A stretch of 64,000 nucleotides of DNA from Massospora cicadina (GCA_022478985.1 JAKSZP010005264.1:349082-413081), one strand, 5' to 3'. Counted from the stretch's first letter, positions 44,700 to 57,359 are shown. Numbers and translations are program-made. The notes: a model not told the origin generated them from the letters alone.

Positions 44700-44712
44700 A
44701 TAGTGAGCATAA
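44700..44712 (-). other. W primer-binding site
   Basis: The coding strand reads TTATGCTCACTA three bases from the 5' LTR; it differs from TTGGTGCTCACTA by the two G of TGG. Confidence 0.6.
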
Positions 44713-44715
44713 ATA

Positions 44716-45861
44716 TGTTAAGGGTTAGCCAATGGTTCAAGCTAAATGACTTAACAAGGGAAATTAAGATATAAACTTGCTTTATGAAGGAAATTCCTGC
44801 TCATAATTGTATTTAGACACTCCAATAATACTTGATAGAAAACCAAGTAACTCTATTATGCCCGCCGTTCTTAAGTCTACTTGCTATAATAAAAATGAGA
44901 CCTTCTTTATTCATAACTAAAAATAGGAAAAAAATTCTAAATTGGGACAACTTCTTCAGCAGGTATATAAGCTGAGTACTTACCTTTGGGAAGTAAGCAC
45001 ACACACTACTATTTGATATAGGCATAATAGGCAGGAACAACAGATGGACAAATAGATGGCAAACAATAATTGACAAATGGTAAAACCAAAAGTTACTAAT
45101 GACCAACGGTTAAATGATCTTTAATAATTGGCCATGCAACAGTATTATATAGCTCATATACATCTCCTGACCAAACCCTTTTAATGGATGAGTTCATTAT
45201 TATTATGCTAATCCTCTTCTGGTCATGGCAATAGATATGAATAGATTCTCAAGTCGATTCAGCCCATTTTTTGACTAAATGAAAATTGTATCAGCTCAAT
45301 TGAAGACAGTTCTAATCTCATAATTGGGAGGAGTTTGGGTGCAATAATGACATTTAATCAATGCAGAAATGTCCCAACTAGACCAATTAGAGCCACGTCA
45401 TATTTTGATGAATAACAAAATTTGGGGGAAAAGATAAGTGAATATAAAACATGATGTTCCCCAAATTGGAAAGTTGACAGCCTCTCAAAGCACTAGGTAT
45501 GCTTTATTTGGGCTATCCATATTTCAGTGCATTATCAAATAGAATTCATTTATTTTACCCAAAGTTCCGCCTCAGTGCATTAATGGTGCATTTATTTTAG
45601 AAGGTACAAATAAGTTAATGCCATGAGACCACTTTGCACCCAAGTGGCCTCTTAATCAGGCATAAAAGATTATTTGTAGTTATTAATAGCACTATTAATC
45701 AGGAATAAGAGAAACTAATAAAGGCAGTTTTGAGGTGAACTTATACATCAGATTATGTTGATATATTGGGAAGGATAAAGAGATCTATCAGTGGGTAATC
45801 TATCAGCATTGATGGTTTTCTCAAAGGGTTTACTATATAATCAAACCAATGAAACCTTTCA
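44716..45861 (-). repeat. W 5' LTR
   Basis: Direct repeat of 36221-37364; on the + strand it begins TGTTAAGG and ends CCTTTCA. Confidence 0.88.
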
Positions 45862-46186
45862 GGATAGTTTTCTCTTTTCAATCTGTCTTGTGCTAACTCT
45901 TGTGATTAGAGTTAAAAAGATATTTTCTTGTACAAGAGTTTTTTCAAGTACTCTAGTGAAAGAGTTGGTGAAAATCAATTCGCTTTTCCAGAATTGCCTT
46001 TTTTACAAAAATAAAGAGCTTAAGCACCTGTATATTAGTTAACATCAGAGCAGATTAATCATAATAAATTGTGAAGAACTCAAAAATAGTATATATGTCT
46101 TTATACAATCATCAATGTGCCATATAATCTTTAATCTAAAATAATATAGATTATTTAAAAAGTCTGCAGTAGTCTAAAAAATTACA
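45862..46186 (+). repeat. X 3' LTR, part 3
   Basis: Corresponds to X 5' LTR 7765-8096 (shared CTCTAGTG, CTTTATAC and CTGCAGTA blocks). Ends TTACA, then the ATACC duplication. Confidence 0.8.
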
Positions 46187-46191
46187 ATACC

Positions 46192-46872
46192 CAAGTTATT
46201 ACCTCAACTAAACTTAGGGGAGATCTTTCGCTTAATTGATAGCAGAAACGTCTTGCTGACCTTTCATTTAGGGGATCGGGTCCTGTTCTATCACCATTGA
46301 CCAGGAAACCAACACTAATTAACTAAATGTCCTTTAATCATGTCCTTACTGCGTTATATATAAGGTATACTATAAGTGATCAATTGTTAATGTCAATATG
46401 GTACAATGGTCAACTGAGCTATGGCCATTTCATATAGCCCTATACCCCTCTCTGACAGGCTCTTGTGGGTCGGTGTTGGGATTTAAGATAACAAGCTGCT
46501 GTAATTCCCACTTTCAAAAGGAGCATTTACAATTTGGCTATCAGAAGTTTTTTGCATCTATAATTTTACAGAAGATGGTTAATAAAGGTCCAAACTGTTT
46601 TTCACATGAGCTGGAGCCAGTGGATGCGTCTTCTGGGCTGGCTTCTTAGCTCCCTACACCTCGTAAAATGCGCCTTTAATCAATTTAGGCACAAGGTCAT
46701 TGACAAGAGAGCAATGAAGACTCAGAAGATCAGATGGCTGGTAGTGATTGAAAAGATCCAGATTAAGAGATTCAAGAAGATCATCTCAGAAACACGTCCT
46801 ATCATTCTATATATATGAAAAGCTTTTAATATAATAAAAATACACACTATACACTCTTATTTTTTACACTAT
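46192..46872 (+). repeat. Putative LTR of element T, part 2
   Basis: A TATATAAGG promoter-like motif near 46356 and AATAAAAAT near 46832 suit an LTR. It ends TTTTTACACTA before TTGGTGCATAACCC (46873-46886). The motif TTGGTGC resembles the start of the primer-binding sites here but diverges after it. The same 45-base block, with changes, recurs at 62765-62810. Confidence 0.35.
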
Positions 46873-46899
46873 TGGTGCATAACCCAAAAGGGGAGTCGC

Positions 46900-48700
46900 C
46901 AAGCATCTTTATTTGCAAATGGGCCAAACAAAGGGATTATTAGAAATAAACAAATCTCTAAAATGGCACCTCAGCTAACAGCCTAGGAAGCCATGACAAA
47001 AGGTGAGGAAGCTTTGCGGAAACTATTGTCTGGCGCCCGCTTTAGCTGGCGGACCATGGCGGATAGCATTGGTGTGGGAGCATCAGCAACATGGGTCATA
47101 AGGAGGTATAGTTGTGGGTTTTCTTTGTATATGAGGTCAGCAGTGTCCATCGCCTCAACGTATTAAGCAGGTTGATGCTCAGAGAAAGTGATGAGAGCCA
47201 TCACACAAGTGAAAGACTTGATGTGCTGGCGTGTTTTAGGATAATTGGGGTTAAAAAGAGAAGTTTTTGCCATGTCAATGCAAGCGCAGTTTGCACCAAA
47301 AGTGAGCTCCTCAAATTCATAATTTTCATATTACTCAAAATCATGAGGGAAATTGGGGATAAAAATATCCTCAAATCAGGGGTTTCATTTCCCCATGGAG
47401 TTGCTGGTGGAGTAGGATGTTGGCAAAAGCTGCAGCGGCTATGAATGACATTTTATTTATATTTTCATAAATGGAATAACTGTTTTTAGGACAAAAATAC
47501 TAGGGGTCTAATTTGGGAAGATTGACAAAAACTTCTCTGACGCAAAATATGGTTTAACGTTATATGGCCAGTCATTTTTGTCAATCCAATTAAGACACTC
47601 GGAAGGATTTTACTTGGCTAACACTGGCTCAGCCACTGGAGTTGGCAATTTTGCCTCACCTGATTGGCCACAAACTGTTGACCATGGCAGCTCAGCTGAA
47701 ACTGTTTCAGCCATAGGCTCAGGCTGGTGAAAAATCGACCAAGTTTTTAAGAATTTTTAAATTTTTGATTGCTGCAGCTTTGGAAGCCATACCAAATTTG
47801 ACGAGGTTGGGGCTAGGAGAATTGAGCCTCACTCAAAAAATTTGGGCGTGGCAGCAGCTGAGCTGATGTCAGAGGGGGGAGCATTGGAAGCAGTGGAGGC
47901 AGAAGTCATAGGGCACATGCACTTTGAGTGATCAAGCTTGAAGCAAAGGGTAAATGGCGCATCCATTCTCAATGCATGCCCAGAATGGGTGATCAGGGGC
48001 AGATCTGATTACTGTGCAAGGGGGAATTGTGAGATGGGTGTCATGATGGAATGGGCGGATTGTCACAAAGATGTGAATCCCTGCCAAATAATCTACTCCA
48101 TTCAGAACCATGAATTGCAGTATGGGGTCTGTGCCATAAACAGCCAAACCCTCCATGAGCTCATGGCGGAGGCGTTTGGGGGAACTTTGGGAGGGCAACC
48201 TGGCGAACTGGATCACCAAAGTGGCCTCATCCAGGAGCCAGGTGCAAATGGTAGGAAGGGGAATATTTTTAAAATTTAACAGCAGCTTAGACGCTGCCAT
48301 TGCATCAACTTCAGAACGGAAGCTGAGACCAACATTCCCCTTGAAAGTCAAATATTGATAATGCCATCAGGTTTATACACTTCTGTGGCCATCATTATGA
48401 TGGCTGCACTTACATATGGGAAAAGATTCCCATATTAGACACAGAGTTCTAACACAAATTACTCCTTGGGAGCACCAAAGGGCTCTGGAGCACTGCTTGG
48501 GAGCTTGTGAGGTGGTGGGCCAAGTTTTGGAGGGTCAAAACGCCCGGTAGCATTGGGAGGGCTAGCAGAGCCAGCCTGGGCTCACTTTGGCAGAAGTCAA
48601 AACACACCAGCAGTTGGCGCATCACCACCCCATGCTGGGGAAGCAGGAATCAAAATATGACATTTTGAGATTTTTGCTCGTTTGAGTGGGCGTGTTTTGT
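46900..48700 (-). pseudogene. LINE-like ORF1 copy L-B
   Basis: The - strand frame 48351-47932 (139 residues) has V-G-L-S-F-R-S-E-V-D-A-M-A-A, T-L-V-I-Q-F-A-R-L-P, G-L-A-V-Y-G-T-D-P and W-A-C-I-E-N-G-C at the knuckle position. All align with L-A ORF1 (D-V-G-F-Q-S-E-E-D-A, T-L-V-V-S-F-A-N-L-P, Y-G-T-Q-P, I-C-S-F-C). Upstream, Y-G-N-L-F-P-Y (near 48425-48400) extends the match. The downstream part to about 46900 is broken. No ORF2 is attached. The opposite frame 47938-48279 is a shadow. Ends and target duplication not found. Confidence 0.75.
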
Positions 48701-48899
48701 ATTTTTTATAAAATCTGAATTTGGCTTTTATTATAGCTATCAAAGCAAAAGAAAGATTACTATACACTCTACTTTAAGGCTTATAAATTCTTTTAATTAC
48801 AGTTTTTAGCCTCCTTTTGAACCTTAGCTTACAGCATAAAACACTGATACACCAAAAAGCTTTTAGATTTCTTTTTATTTAAAGGTATTGGAGATATGC

Positions 48900-51800
48900 A
48901 TAATCAGTGACTATGATGAAATGGATCCTTTTAAATAGGGTTAAAACAATTTATTGGCATTAGAATTTGTAAGAATTTAAATTTTGTTCCTCTATAGCTT
49001 CGCTCAGCCTTAGTAAACGCCTTACTGTAATAAGAGATGAAATGGTCTACTATATTTTTATAATTTGAGACAAGATAGCTCCCTTAGAAATCTCACTGAG
49101 TCATTGATAAGCAAAAAGGGCTTATAAAATTTGGGGTGGACAAGAACAATTGAGTAAGAGAAAGGCATAATATGTTGAAAAGACTGTTATTGGTTTTCCA
49201 TTAAAGGGGACTCATATTTTTATTGGGCAGACTAATGGTTCAGCCAAATCTACAAATATAAGAATGATTTGTTGGTAAAACCGGACTATTATTTATATAA
49301 CATCAACATCTCAGAGCAATTTTGGTTACAACATTTAAAAGTTGGAAGTACCTTTATTATTCTTTAGTATAATTTTCTTTTTGTTTCACCTTAGGGCTAT
49401 AAAATCCATAATACTTTTAAAAGGAAGATCTTGAAAGATTTAGTTTCATTGAGACATAGCTTAGCCATTGAGAAATGTCTTTGAGGTGAGCATAGATTTA
49501 AAGTAAAAAATTTTAAAGAACAGTTTTGTTAATATGGTATAACAGCACACAGGATCGTTTTAAGTCTCCTTATTAGATCATTCATGGACTTTTAAAAGGT
49601 GGTAGGGCATTTCATAACCCTTGCGCCATTTGCTTAGATCCAAAAAACATTTTTCTAGGGGTAAGTGTAAATTTTATGGGCTTTTAAGGACAATTCAATT
49701 TACTAATAGATGCTAGTGAGGTTCATTACAAAAGAGTACTTTAAATCAGACAATTGTCATAGAAATTATTGACTTTAATAAAGGGTAACTATTTTAAGTA
49801 ACATAATTTATACATCAACAGTAAATGAAAACAAAATGCCTATATCCCTCTTACAGTTTAATGCCAAAGAAGAAACCCAAAGGATATTGGATGGGTTAAG
49901 TAATCCCATATCTAGTAGCTGCTTTAGTATGAGGGCCACTTTATCTTAATTTACTTTAACATTTTGATAAGCACTTGCTTTTATTAGTATATACTCATTT
50001 TTTAATGTGGTGAACATTTACAGTCATCTTTCCATAATCACTAGACCTCTTAGAACTTCTTTATACTTTTCAAATAGGGCTTCTACATCCTGATGTTTTT
50101 CTTGTGTGAGGATATTTCCAGTTTTTCTCAATAAGGCACTTGTTAAAGGCGTATTTATCTCAACATCTAGGAGAGTATTAACGAAAATAAAATTTGAAAA
50201 TTTTCAAGATGAGAAAGAGTTTCACAATAACAATGGCTGCATGAAGAGGGACATATAATTCTACCAGTAAGGTTATTTAACAGTGCAGAAAAAAAATTCA
50301 GGGTAGAGACCTAAAATCTCGAGTTACATTAAAGCTTTTTTTATCAGATGTTAGTTTGACTAATTATCGCTAAAAATTAATATAGGGAAAATAAATATAT
50401 ATGCAATAATCAACTAAAAATTGTGATTGTGAAGGTATATAAAATGATTGAAAAGCATAGAAGGGAATTCCTTATTTAGCATCAACAGTGTCAGGAGGTA
50501 GCTATCTTTGGCTTTTATGACTTGATACTCTACACTACATAGATAATTAGGAAACTCAATGTGACACATATGCTTCTTTGTAATCCTCTTACTTTTAAAG
50601 GGGAAATAAAATAGTTAGGAACATATTAACACAAAGAGAGATATTTTAGATATTGTTTAAAAATTTAATCTCTCATTTTATGTATCTAATAATCAACTAA
50701 TATCTGCTGTTTTAAGCTATATTGATAGAAACTACTAAAAAAAGCTTCAGAATGAAGCAGTAATTTAAAGTAAGCTCCATTGGCATCAGTGTGTTGAGCT
50801 TCAAATTTAATTTATAAAGTACCGTTGATAAATAAATAAAACATTTTATTTTCTGTATGAGATGGGACAAATTATTCATTGGTAAGAAAGCCAGTATCAC
50901 GATGACTTACACTCTAACTCTGAAGACTACAAAATCTATTTAGCATTTGGGATCCATATTTTGAGTATAAAGCTAGTAAACAGTCAGAAGAATTTTATAG
51001 CTGGTATACTGAGACTATTGTACTGTCCAGTTTTGAAGGTTTTAGTTTGTTTATAATCTTTTATCAAAAAGCTTGACTTCCACTGATCTACTCACAATAA
51101 TAGTTTGATCTGATAAATGACAGATGTAGGATAAGAATATTTATGTCTTTACTGCATTGATAGCTGAGGTACATTGACTTCTAGTGGAGCAGAAATTACT
51201 AAACAGCCGGAGGCATTAGGCTAGAAATTGGTGATTTGAGGCATATGTTACTTTTCCGCTGGAGAATCCTCTTTCCCTAAGATTGCCAATCTTTTTCTGA
51301 TTACCTATGAGGGCATCAGAAGTAATTTTCTTCATCATATTTTCTTAATTTACAATAGAAAAAGAGCTTATTATGAGTAGATGTCTCAGGAGGCGCCACG
51401 GATTAGATGTAAGGCATGTCTTATAGCAGAATAAGAAGGGCAAACTGTCTCAATTTTTTGGAGAAATTCTTAAGAGCTTCTTTGATGTGCATCAGGGGAG
51501 TTAAGGTTGCGTTTAACATCCTAAAGTACAACTTATTAATGGGCACGGAGTTGAATGCATAAATGTAGCGGTAATGGAATCATATAAAGTAAGTTTACTT
51601 TTCTTAACTTGGCTCTGATCTATAAGAGAGGTTGTTGAGTAAACTCAAGGATGGTCTCTCATCTGCATATATGTATTTTCATAAGTGAATTTTGGTTATC
51701 TAAAGTCATGTCATTTCACAAACTCTTTGGTCAAGTAGGCCTTGTCATCATCCTGTTTGCAGAAATTGTATAATTGGAGCAAAATGATTTATCAGGCAGT

Positions 51801-52900
51801 CAAGAAGGCAAGTTGACAGGTGCTTAAGCTTTTGATGATCAGTAGCTTCCTCCAGAGCAGGCTTATAGACATACGAAAAATTAAAAACACCTCTTTCCCC
51901 AAGAACGTATTTACCTTAAAAGAGGGCTTATAAGAGTTAGAAGGAGGAGAGGGTTGAGTGACCACGTGGAGTGATGCAGAGGTACATAGGCAGCCAAATA
52001 GGATTTTGTCTCGCATGGCTATATGTACAGTTAAATATAATTAACTTGGGGGCGCAACTCATCAATATTTATAAAATATGAGGTCAATCTTTCTTGTGAG
52101 ATATATTGACAGTCTTAGATGTGAGGATTTTATCTACTTACAAAATCATTCTTATAAGTTGGAAGTCGTCTTTTTAAGTTTAAGTTGGTGTTCCTTGACG
52201 GTAAGGTTCACTTCTCTAACCTTTTCGTGAAGAGGGGAAATAAAAAAAGACTTAATTTTGTTATGATGGGAAGGTAAGAAACTTCAACATTGAAAGGAAC
52301 TATCTTTGGGTAATTTCGCTTCCTCTAGCAGAGCTTCTTAATTGAGCTTTTGAGTTGTTGTAATTGGCACATCAAGGAGTTGTATCTATCCTTAAGGATC
52401 CAAGAACTATTATGGGGTCCAGGCGATCCAGGTAGCCAGGTCTTATGAATTTCCTGTAATCCAGGTTCACCTGATATTCCAGGAGGGCCAGAGGATAGCA
52501 GGTTATCCATAACATACTAGTTTTTTAACCACTTTTTAAGAAGCTTCTATGATCTTCCAAAGATTTTCAGGGTAATGTCTAAGATTACGTTACAGCTGAA
52601 CTTGTCCAAATTTATGTTCTGGTTTGATACCTCCAGTTGGCCATGGTAGTAGAAAAATTGGAGCGAACAATCTTATTACTCCTTCTTCAAAACAAATCAA
52701 ATGCATTTTCATATCATTAAAAGTACCAGTTCTAGATTATAGCATGTTAATTATCCCCGTAAAAGGTGGAAGCAGATTTGAAAAATTTTACAAGTCAGGT
52801 GTGCAACATCTTTGAGAAGTTGAGTTTGAGAGAAGTGCTTGATTTTGTAAACCTGCTTTCGGTAAAAAATGGAGTTTGTTAGATGTACAAACTGTATCTT
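48900..52900 (-). pseudogene. U/V-type Ty3 element remnant Q
   Basis: Very decayed - strand copy recognised by alignment with V. 49005-49060 matches the V RNase H region (V 10330-10410). 49540-49640 matches the reverse transcriptase region around Y-L-D-D and the M-P-Q-G motif (V 10900-11000). Around 51190-51240 protease spacer remnants occur, and at 51480-51760 Gag core. The frame 52510-52325 has S-S-G-P-P-G-I-S-G-E-P-G and L-P-G-S-P-G-P, the collagen-like part known from U Gag. F-A-P-I-F-L-L-P-W-P near 52670 resembles the Gag start of U. Integrase is missing at the left end, where L-B lies. LTRs not recognised. Confidence 0.65.
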
Positions 52901-54950
52901 TAGTGTTTGATGCAATCTAATTCAACTTTATAAACGTAGAAGATGGCAGAAAAACATAAATCCATCATCTGATTCATCACTGCTAAACTCATATATGATT
53001 AGCTCATCCCCCCAGTACAAAAGCCCCAGTTATAAGAAGATGAACAGAATTTGAGATATCCAAAAGCTGTAGCTGATAAAGTCATCGGATGGAGCAGAAA
53101 AGCAAATTCATTGGAGGATGATATTTAAAGATAATTTGCCGTTGCAGATGGTTTCCCTAAATTAGTATTAAATACTATTGGGTAAAGCTATTAGTTTCAT
53201 TGATGGAAGAAGAGTCTGAGGAAAAGTCGTTCTTTTGTAGTTGTTAAAGATCACTGGAGATCATGGACAACTGGCAGGAGCAACAGAAATATTGTTAAAT
53301 GGGAGGAATATATTACAATCGTCATGGAAAAGTATTCAGGGCTCTTGAGCGCCCAATGTAGGAATATAGAAATTAGGAGTTAATGAAAAGGCATCTTAAA
53401 TAATTAATGTCCTTGAAATTAGCTAGGAACTATTTTGACATCAAGAAAAATACATATGAACCTTTAGAATCCTATTTTATTCAAAGTGGCCAATGATTAT
53501 AGGTTGTGAAGAGGAAGGTCATTAGGTAAAGTACCTTGGAACCTCCAATATAAGAGAACACGAAAACCAAATTTCCCCCTTGTATAGCAGGATCTACCTG
53601 TTTCTCCAAAGTAGAAGCAATTGGTTTATTAAATTTAAAATTGAGTCCTATAAGACGGAATTTTTTTAGCTCTAAATCTAATATACAGCCTGGTCTTTAG
53701 TCTTGATTAAGTCTCAAACTCTAACAGCCAACAGTGTGTTGACATGTTGACCTTAACATCAGAAGACCTGGTGTACCATCTAAATGTTGTGGTGAAGTTG
53801 GTGTCCTTTTAACATCTAAACATGATTATATTAATACTTTCAAAGGCCATTATGAGGTAAAGGGTTCCCTGGAATCTAATCTCTAAATCATGTCCTTTAG
53901 GAAGGCCAGAAGGAAAATTAGCACATTGACCTTTTCTTTCATGTATTTATGTCGCTGAGTTGCTCTTGTAGGTTCTTCTGAACACAGATTATATACCAGG
54001 CAACCTTATGAAGGGCGTAATAATCTTCTCTGAGTTACACTTATCCAGATGCTACTCTCTGTAGCATCAATTGCTGATTGGAACTGATTATTGCCCTGCT
54101 GGTGGTAATCATGTTGACATTTTTGGCATAGCTTCAGTACGTTGGCCTTTGGTGCAAGATTTAATAAAATTTTCAACCAACACCTCCCTTGGCGTTATCA
54201 GCAGCCAAGGTGTTTTTCATAAAAGTGTACTGTTCTTTTGATCCCAACTAGCTATTGGTTATAATTTTACTAAAACCAATATAATTATAAACAAAGAATA
54301 AAGTTTGATATTCTGCGAGGAAAGGTTTTAGTTAAAAAAAATCGAGGTATTTTTTATACTTCTAGCATATTCAGGATATTAATTAAATTTTAATTTAAGT
54401 ATAAAATGGGAATAAGGTATGGAATTTTTAAAAGCTTCATAATCCCCTTGACAGTCTCTTCTTGATTTACGCCTTGGTAATGGCATCCATCTGACTTATT
54501 GACTGTATTAGTGATCTCCATCTCACAATAGACATACCTGAACCATGATGTTTGGTGGTCCCTTGTTCAATCCCCGCTTCTGGGGTTAGGACTGCAATAC
54601 CGCTTTTTATTACTTCTTCAAACATTTTGGTATAATTCTGATAATGTCAAAATTTGGATTACAACACTGCATTGATGAATCTCACTTTGGTCTTTGAATG
54701 ATTTCTAATATTTCTTGATTACCTTTATGGGTAATATTCAGATTGACGGTTTAGCTGCTTCCGTCAGGTAAAATATTTGGGGCAGCTTTTAGTCATTCCT
54801 CCATCATTGACCATCTTGGACAAGATTACACCATGTTAAATTTATTGCAATCTATTCTGCCCCCAAAGGTCTATAAGAGGGGTAAAAAATTATAGTCTTT
54901 TGTGACATCATATATTTAATTTTATTTAGGAAGGCCAACCATGAGATGGT
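52901..54950. other. Unresolved 2-kb stretch
   Basis: Short coding-like patches on both strands (for example L-E-K-Q-V-D-P-A-I-Q-G-G on the - strand near 53600-53575) but no domain I can name. It could hold the missing 5' LTR of Q and the 3' region of R. Contains the tRNA-like segment described separately. Confidence 0.35.
54500..54605 (+). other. tRNA-like segment, possible SINE
   Basis: CTTGTTCAATCCCC (54567-54580) is a good B-box/T-arm match. TTAGTGATCTCC about 55 bases upstream could be the A box. CCCCGCTTCTGGGG forms a small hairpin after it. No target duplication found; not a complete cloverleaf. Confidence 0.4.
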
Positions 54951-54959
54951 GACTTCCTA

Positions 54960-57110
54960 TTTGTAATACTAATTAAGCCAAATAAAAGCTAGAGACACCC
55001 CAGAGAAGCTAATGATGTCTCCTGTTACCAGTGAAAACGCCAATTAAAGGAAGAGGGGTATAATGATTAGAGGCTTGCGCCACAATTAAGCATTTATGAA
55101 GGAAAGGTTAAGAAGTGATGAACCATACCAGAAACCAGGATGAGACCAACTATTGCTGACGGGATGGCAGATAACCATACAACCATGCTTGAAAATGATC
55201 AATAAGGTTCAACTTGAATCGTTGTTCAGCTTCCTAGAAGGTGAGAGTGGAGCCTGAAATGGCATCTAAGAGAACCATGTGGATAGTCCACATATCGATT
55301 GCAACCACTAAGACGTGGAGGGAAGAGTGTATAGGGGAATTCAAGGACAAGGCAAGTATGTTCCTAGAGAGGCTGAAGGTCTAAGTTTGCTCCTGGAAAA
55401 AGAGACTCTGAACCTTGTGCCAGATCGCATTTGACAGCGGGCACTCTTCCAGGTGGTGGAATAAAGTCTCATATTGGTCACATACAACGCATGAGGAATG
55501 TGATGCATTGGATTGCTCGGCCATATTATAAACACATTTCAAGCAGCGCCACACATGGGAACAACTTATGGCTGCAATAGAGGGTGATGAGTAAACTTCC
55601 AGATGGCTTTCTGGGTTATAGGGAGTATGGGATGTCCAACATGTACAGATAATCCACTCTGGCCATGATAGGGGACCTCCTGAGTATTAAGTTGTTAAGA
55701 ACGGCTTGCCCTTGTACTTTCTGTGTGAAGCAGGGAGTAGATCGACCCCTCTGGTTAGTGTGCCCACTGATGATAATCTCCCACTTAGCGCTCCACATGG
55801 AGAGGAGAATTCGTTTGAAGTGGGGCAACGTCCATGCGGGGCTGCAGCAGAGGGATGTAAAGCAATATATTTCAACAGAGAATGGGGGTGGATAGGATTG
55901 ATGAGGCCCAGGGCGTGAGAAAAGTTGTAGCGGGCTGCACGTGACTAGTGTTGGGCTTGAATTGTGGGGTTGGTGACTGCAGCAATCCAGGTGCCAAGTA
56001 TTTTGGCATCATGGGCCTTGAAGTTAAGCAGCCTATACCACCACTTAGGCGAGGGCCAAACATGGCATCCAGGCGCACTGGCGGTGGGCGTCCTAGCCAA
56101 AGCCACCCTTGCAGGAGGGCGTATAACGAGGTGATGAAAGATTGGGAAAAGGTGATAGCATAGGCCACAAACCAGATTTTGGACAAGAGAATAGAGTTGG
56201 TAAGCACAACCCAGTCTAGGAGGGTAGTTTGGTGGGCTCTGAGGAAGGCGATGCGTTTAGTGACATTGTCCAGAATATGGTGCTCTATCACTGGCGAGGT
56301 ATAATCTCCCGCCTCCAGCCACACACCTAAATGGCGTACCAGACCAGCAGTGGGTCTTGGCATGAAATGTAGCACAAGTGGGGAGGTAAGTGGCGGGAAG
56401 GGCAAGTGAGGCCGTGAACTAGCTGTAGAAGCAGGTAGGAAATGGGGTGCTGCTGACCAGCGGGATTGGAACTGATCAAGGAGAATGATTTCAGTTTTGG
56501 AGGTGTTAAGTGCAGCGTTATTTACTCTGGAGTATTCCTGGATTGTAGCCTCAAGCGCTCGTGCATCTTGGTTGTTAGACACCCCAATCACACAATCATC
56601 AGCAAATGCCAACATCTTAACTAGTGCTTGGCCTTGCACATGGACATCAGTAAGGCGGGAATTCACATTGCGTAAAAGTGGGTTGAGGCTGAAGTTATAT
56701 AAGATTACTCTCAAAGAGTCCCCTTGGCGGAGGCCCCTTAGAGGGCGGACTACATCTGTGAGGAAGCCAGGGCCACGCACAGCAGTTGTAGAAGATTCCA
56801 TAAGGAACATCACTCAATTAATGAACCAATGAAGAGGTGAAACTTGTGAAGGCAGGCTTTGAGATAATTCCAGTAGATTCTATCATAAGCCTTATGCTGG
56901 TCTAAAAGAACATGTGCCCCAGTAGCCGTGGATTGGCAGAAGTTGGATACAGTGTGTATATTGCCCCATATAGACTGCTTGGGAATGAAACCGAATTTCT
57001 CAGAGGAGATAATATCAGAGGCAACTTCCCCTAGGCTGTTGGCCATTATTTTAGTAAATAACTTAATACCTGTGCTCGTAAGTGAATTTGGTGGTGGCAT
57101 CATAATTTCA
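54960..57110 (-). pseudogene. LINE ORF2 (reverse transcriptase) copy L-C
   Basis: Non-LTR reverse transcriptase. Read right to left: the frame 57103-56810 has P-N-S-L-T-S-T-G-I-K-L-F-T-K-I (finger), F-G-F-I-P-K-Q-S-I and D-Q-H-K-A-Y-D-R-I. Then comes the 313-residue frame 56813-55872 with L-R-G-L-R-Q-G-D-S-L, the catalytic F-A-D-D-C-V-I-G and S-K-T-E-I-I-L-L. The C-terminal region continues broken to about 55340, where C/H-containing patches suggest the usual terminal zinc finger. The endonuclease domain is absent, so it is 5' truncated at about 57110, the common fate of LINE insertions. The F-A-D-D box and frame length make this the least decayed gene on the right side. The left (3') end is approximate. 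Confidence 0.88.
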
Positions 57111-57359
57111 TATAAAAATCTCTTCTATCAGCAGGTATCAAATTAGTTTGGTGGCATCATCCCAACAGATCGGAAATTTTCAAAGGCCGCAGTAGTCTTT
57201 AAAAGTGTGTTCATCTCCCTTACCCAATCTTTATTATTGAAATTGTAAGCTTGTTGGTCGTTTTATTCTGTTGGGGCTCCTTACAGAGGTGAGGAATTGT
57301 TATCCAGTATAATTGTGGTAGCTTACCTGACACTTCCCCTCCTAAGATGAGACTGGTTA

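Larger units (their letters stand above)
36221..45861 (-). mobile_element. Ty3/gypsy-like LTR retrotransposon W, nested in X 3' LTR
   Basis: 9.6 kb on the - strand with LTRs of about 1.14 kb (36221-37364, 44716-45861). Gag, protease, reverse transcriptase, RNase H and integrase remnants run right to left. An antisense frame lies in the 3' region, as in Z. The X LTR sequence continues across it (36191-36215 to 45865-45900). The 5-bp duplication is no longer exact (TGAAA / GGATA). The LTRs and genes look more diverged than those of Z. Protein motifs group it with X and Z. Confidence 0.88.
7016..46186 (+). mobile_element. Ty3/gypsy-like element X, host of a 39-kb nest of insertions
   Basis: Its 5' LTR is 7016-8096. 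The 3' LTR is in three pieces (23474-23848, 35844-36220, 45862-46186) separated by Y (with Z inside) and W. An exact 5-bp duplication ATACC sits at 7011-7015 and 46187-46191, which fixes both ends. Taking out V, the SINE, L-A, Y/Z and W leaves an element of about 10 kb with gag, protease, reverse transcriptase, RNase H and integrase all on the + strand in Ty3 order. Its proteins are closest, among those here, to Z (same Gag and the same linker between Gag and protease). It is very degenerate, with catalytic residues lost in reverse transcriptase, RNase H and integrase. Confidence 0.88.

Noticed and set aside
47938..48279. 113-codon + strand frame, no stop
   Set aside because: The opposite strand aligns with L-A ORF1 over many motifs, so this is its shadow.
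55616..56832. + strand frames up to 115 codons
   Set aside because: Opposite the LINE reverse transcriptase L-C with its F-A-D-D box.
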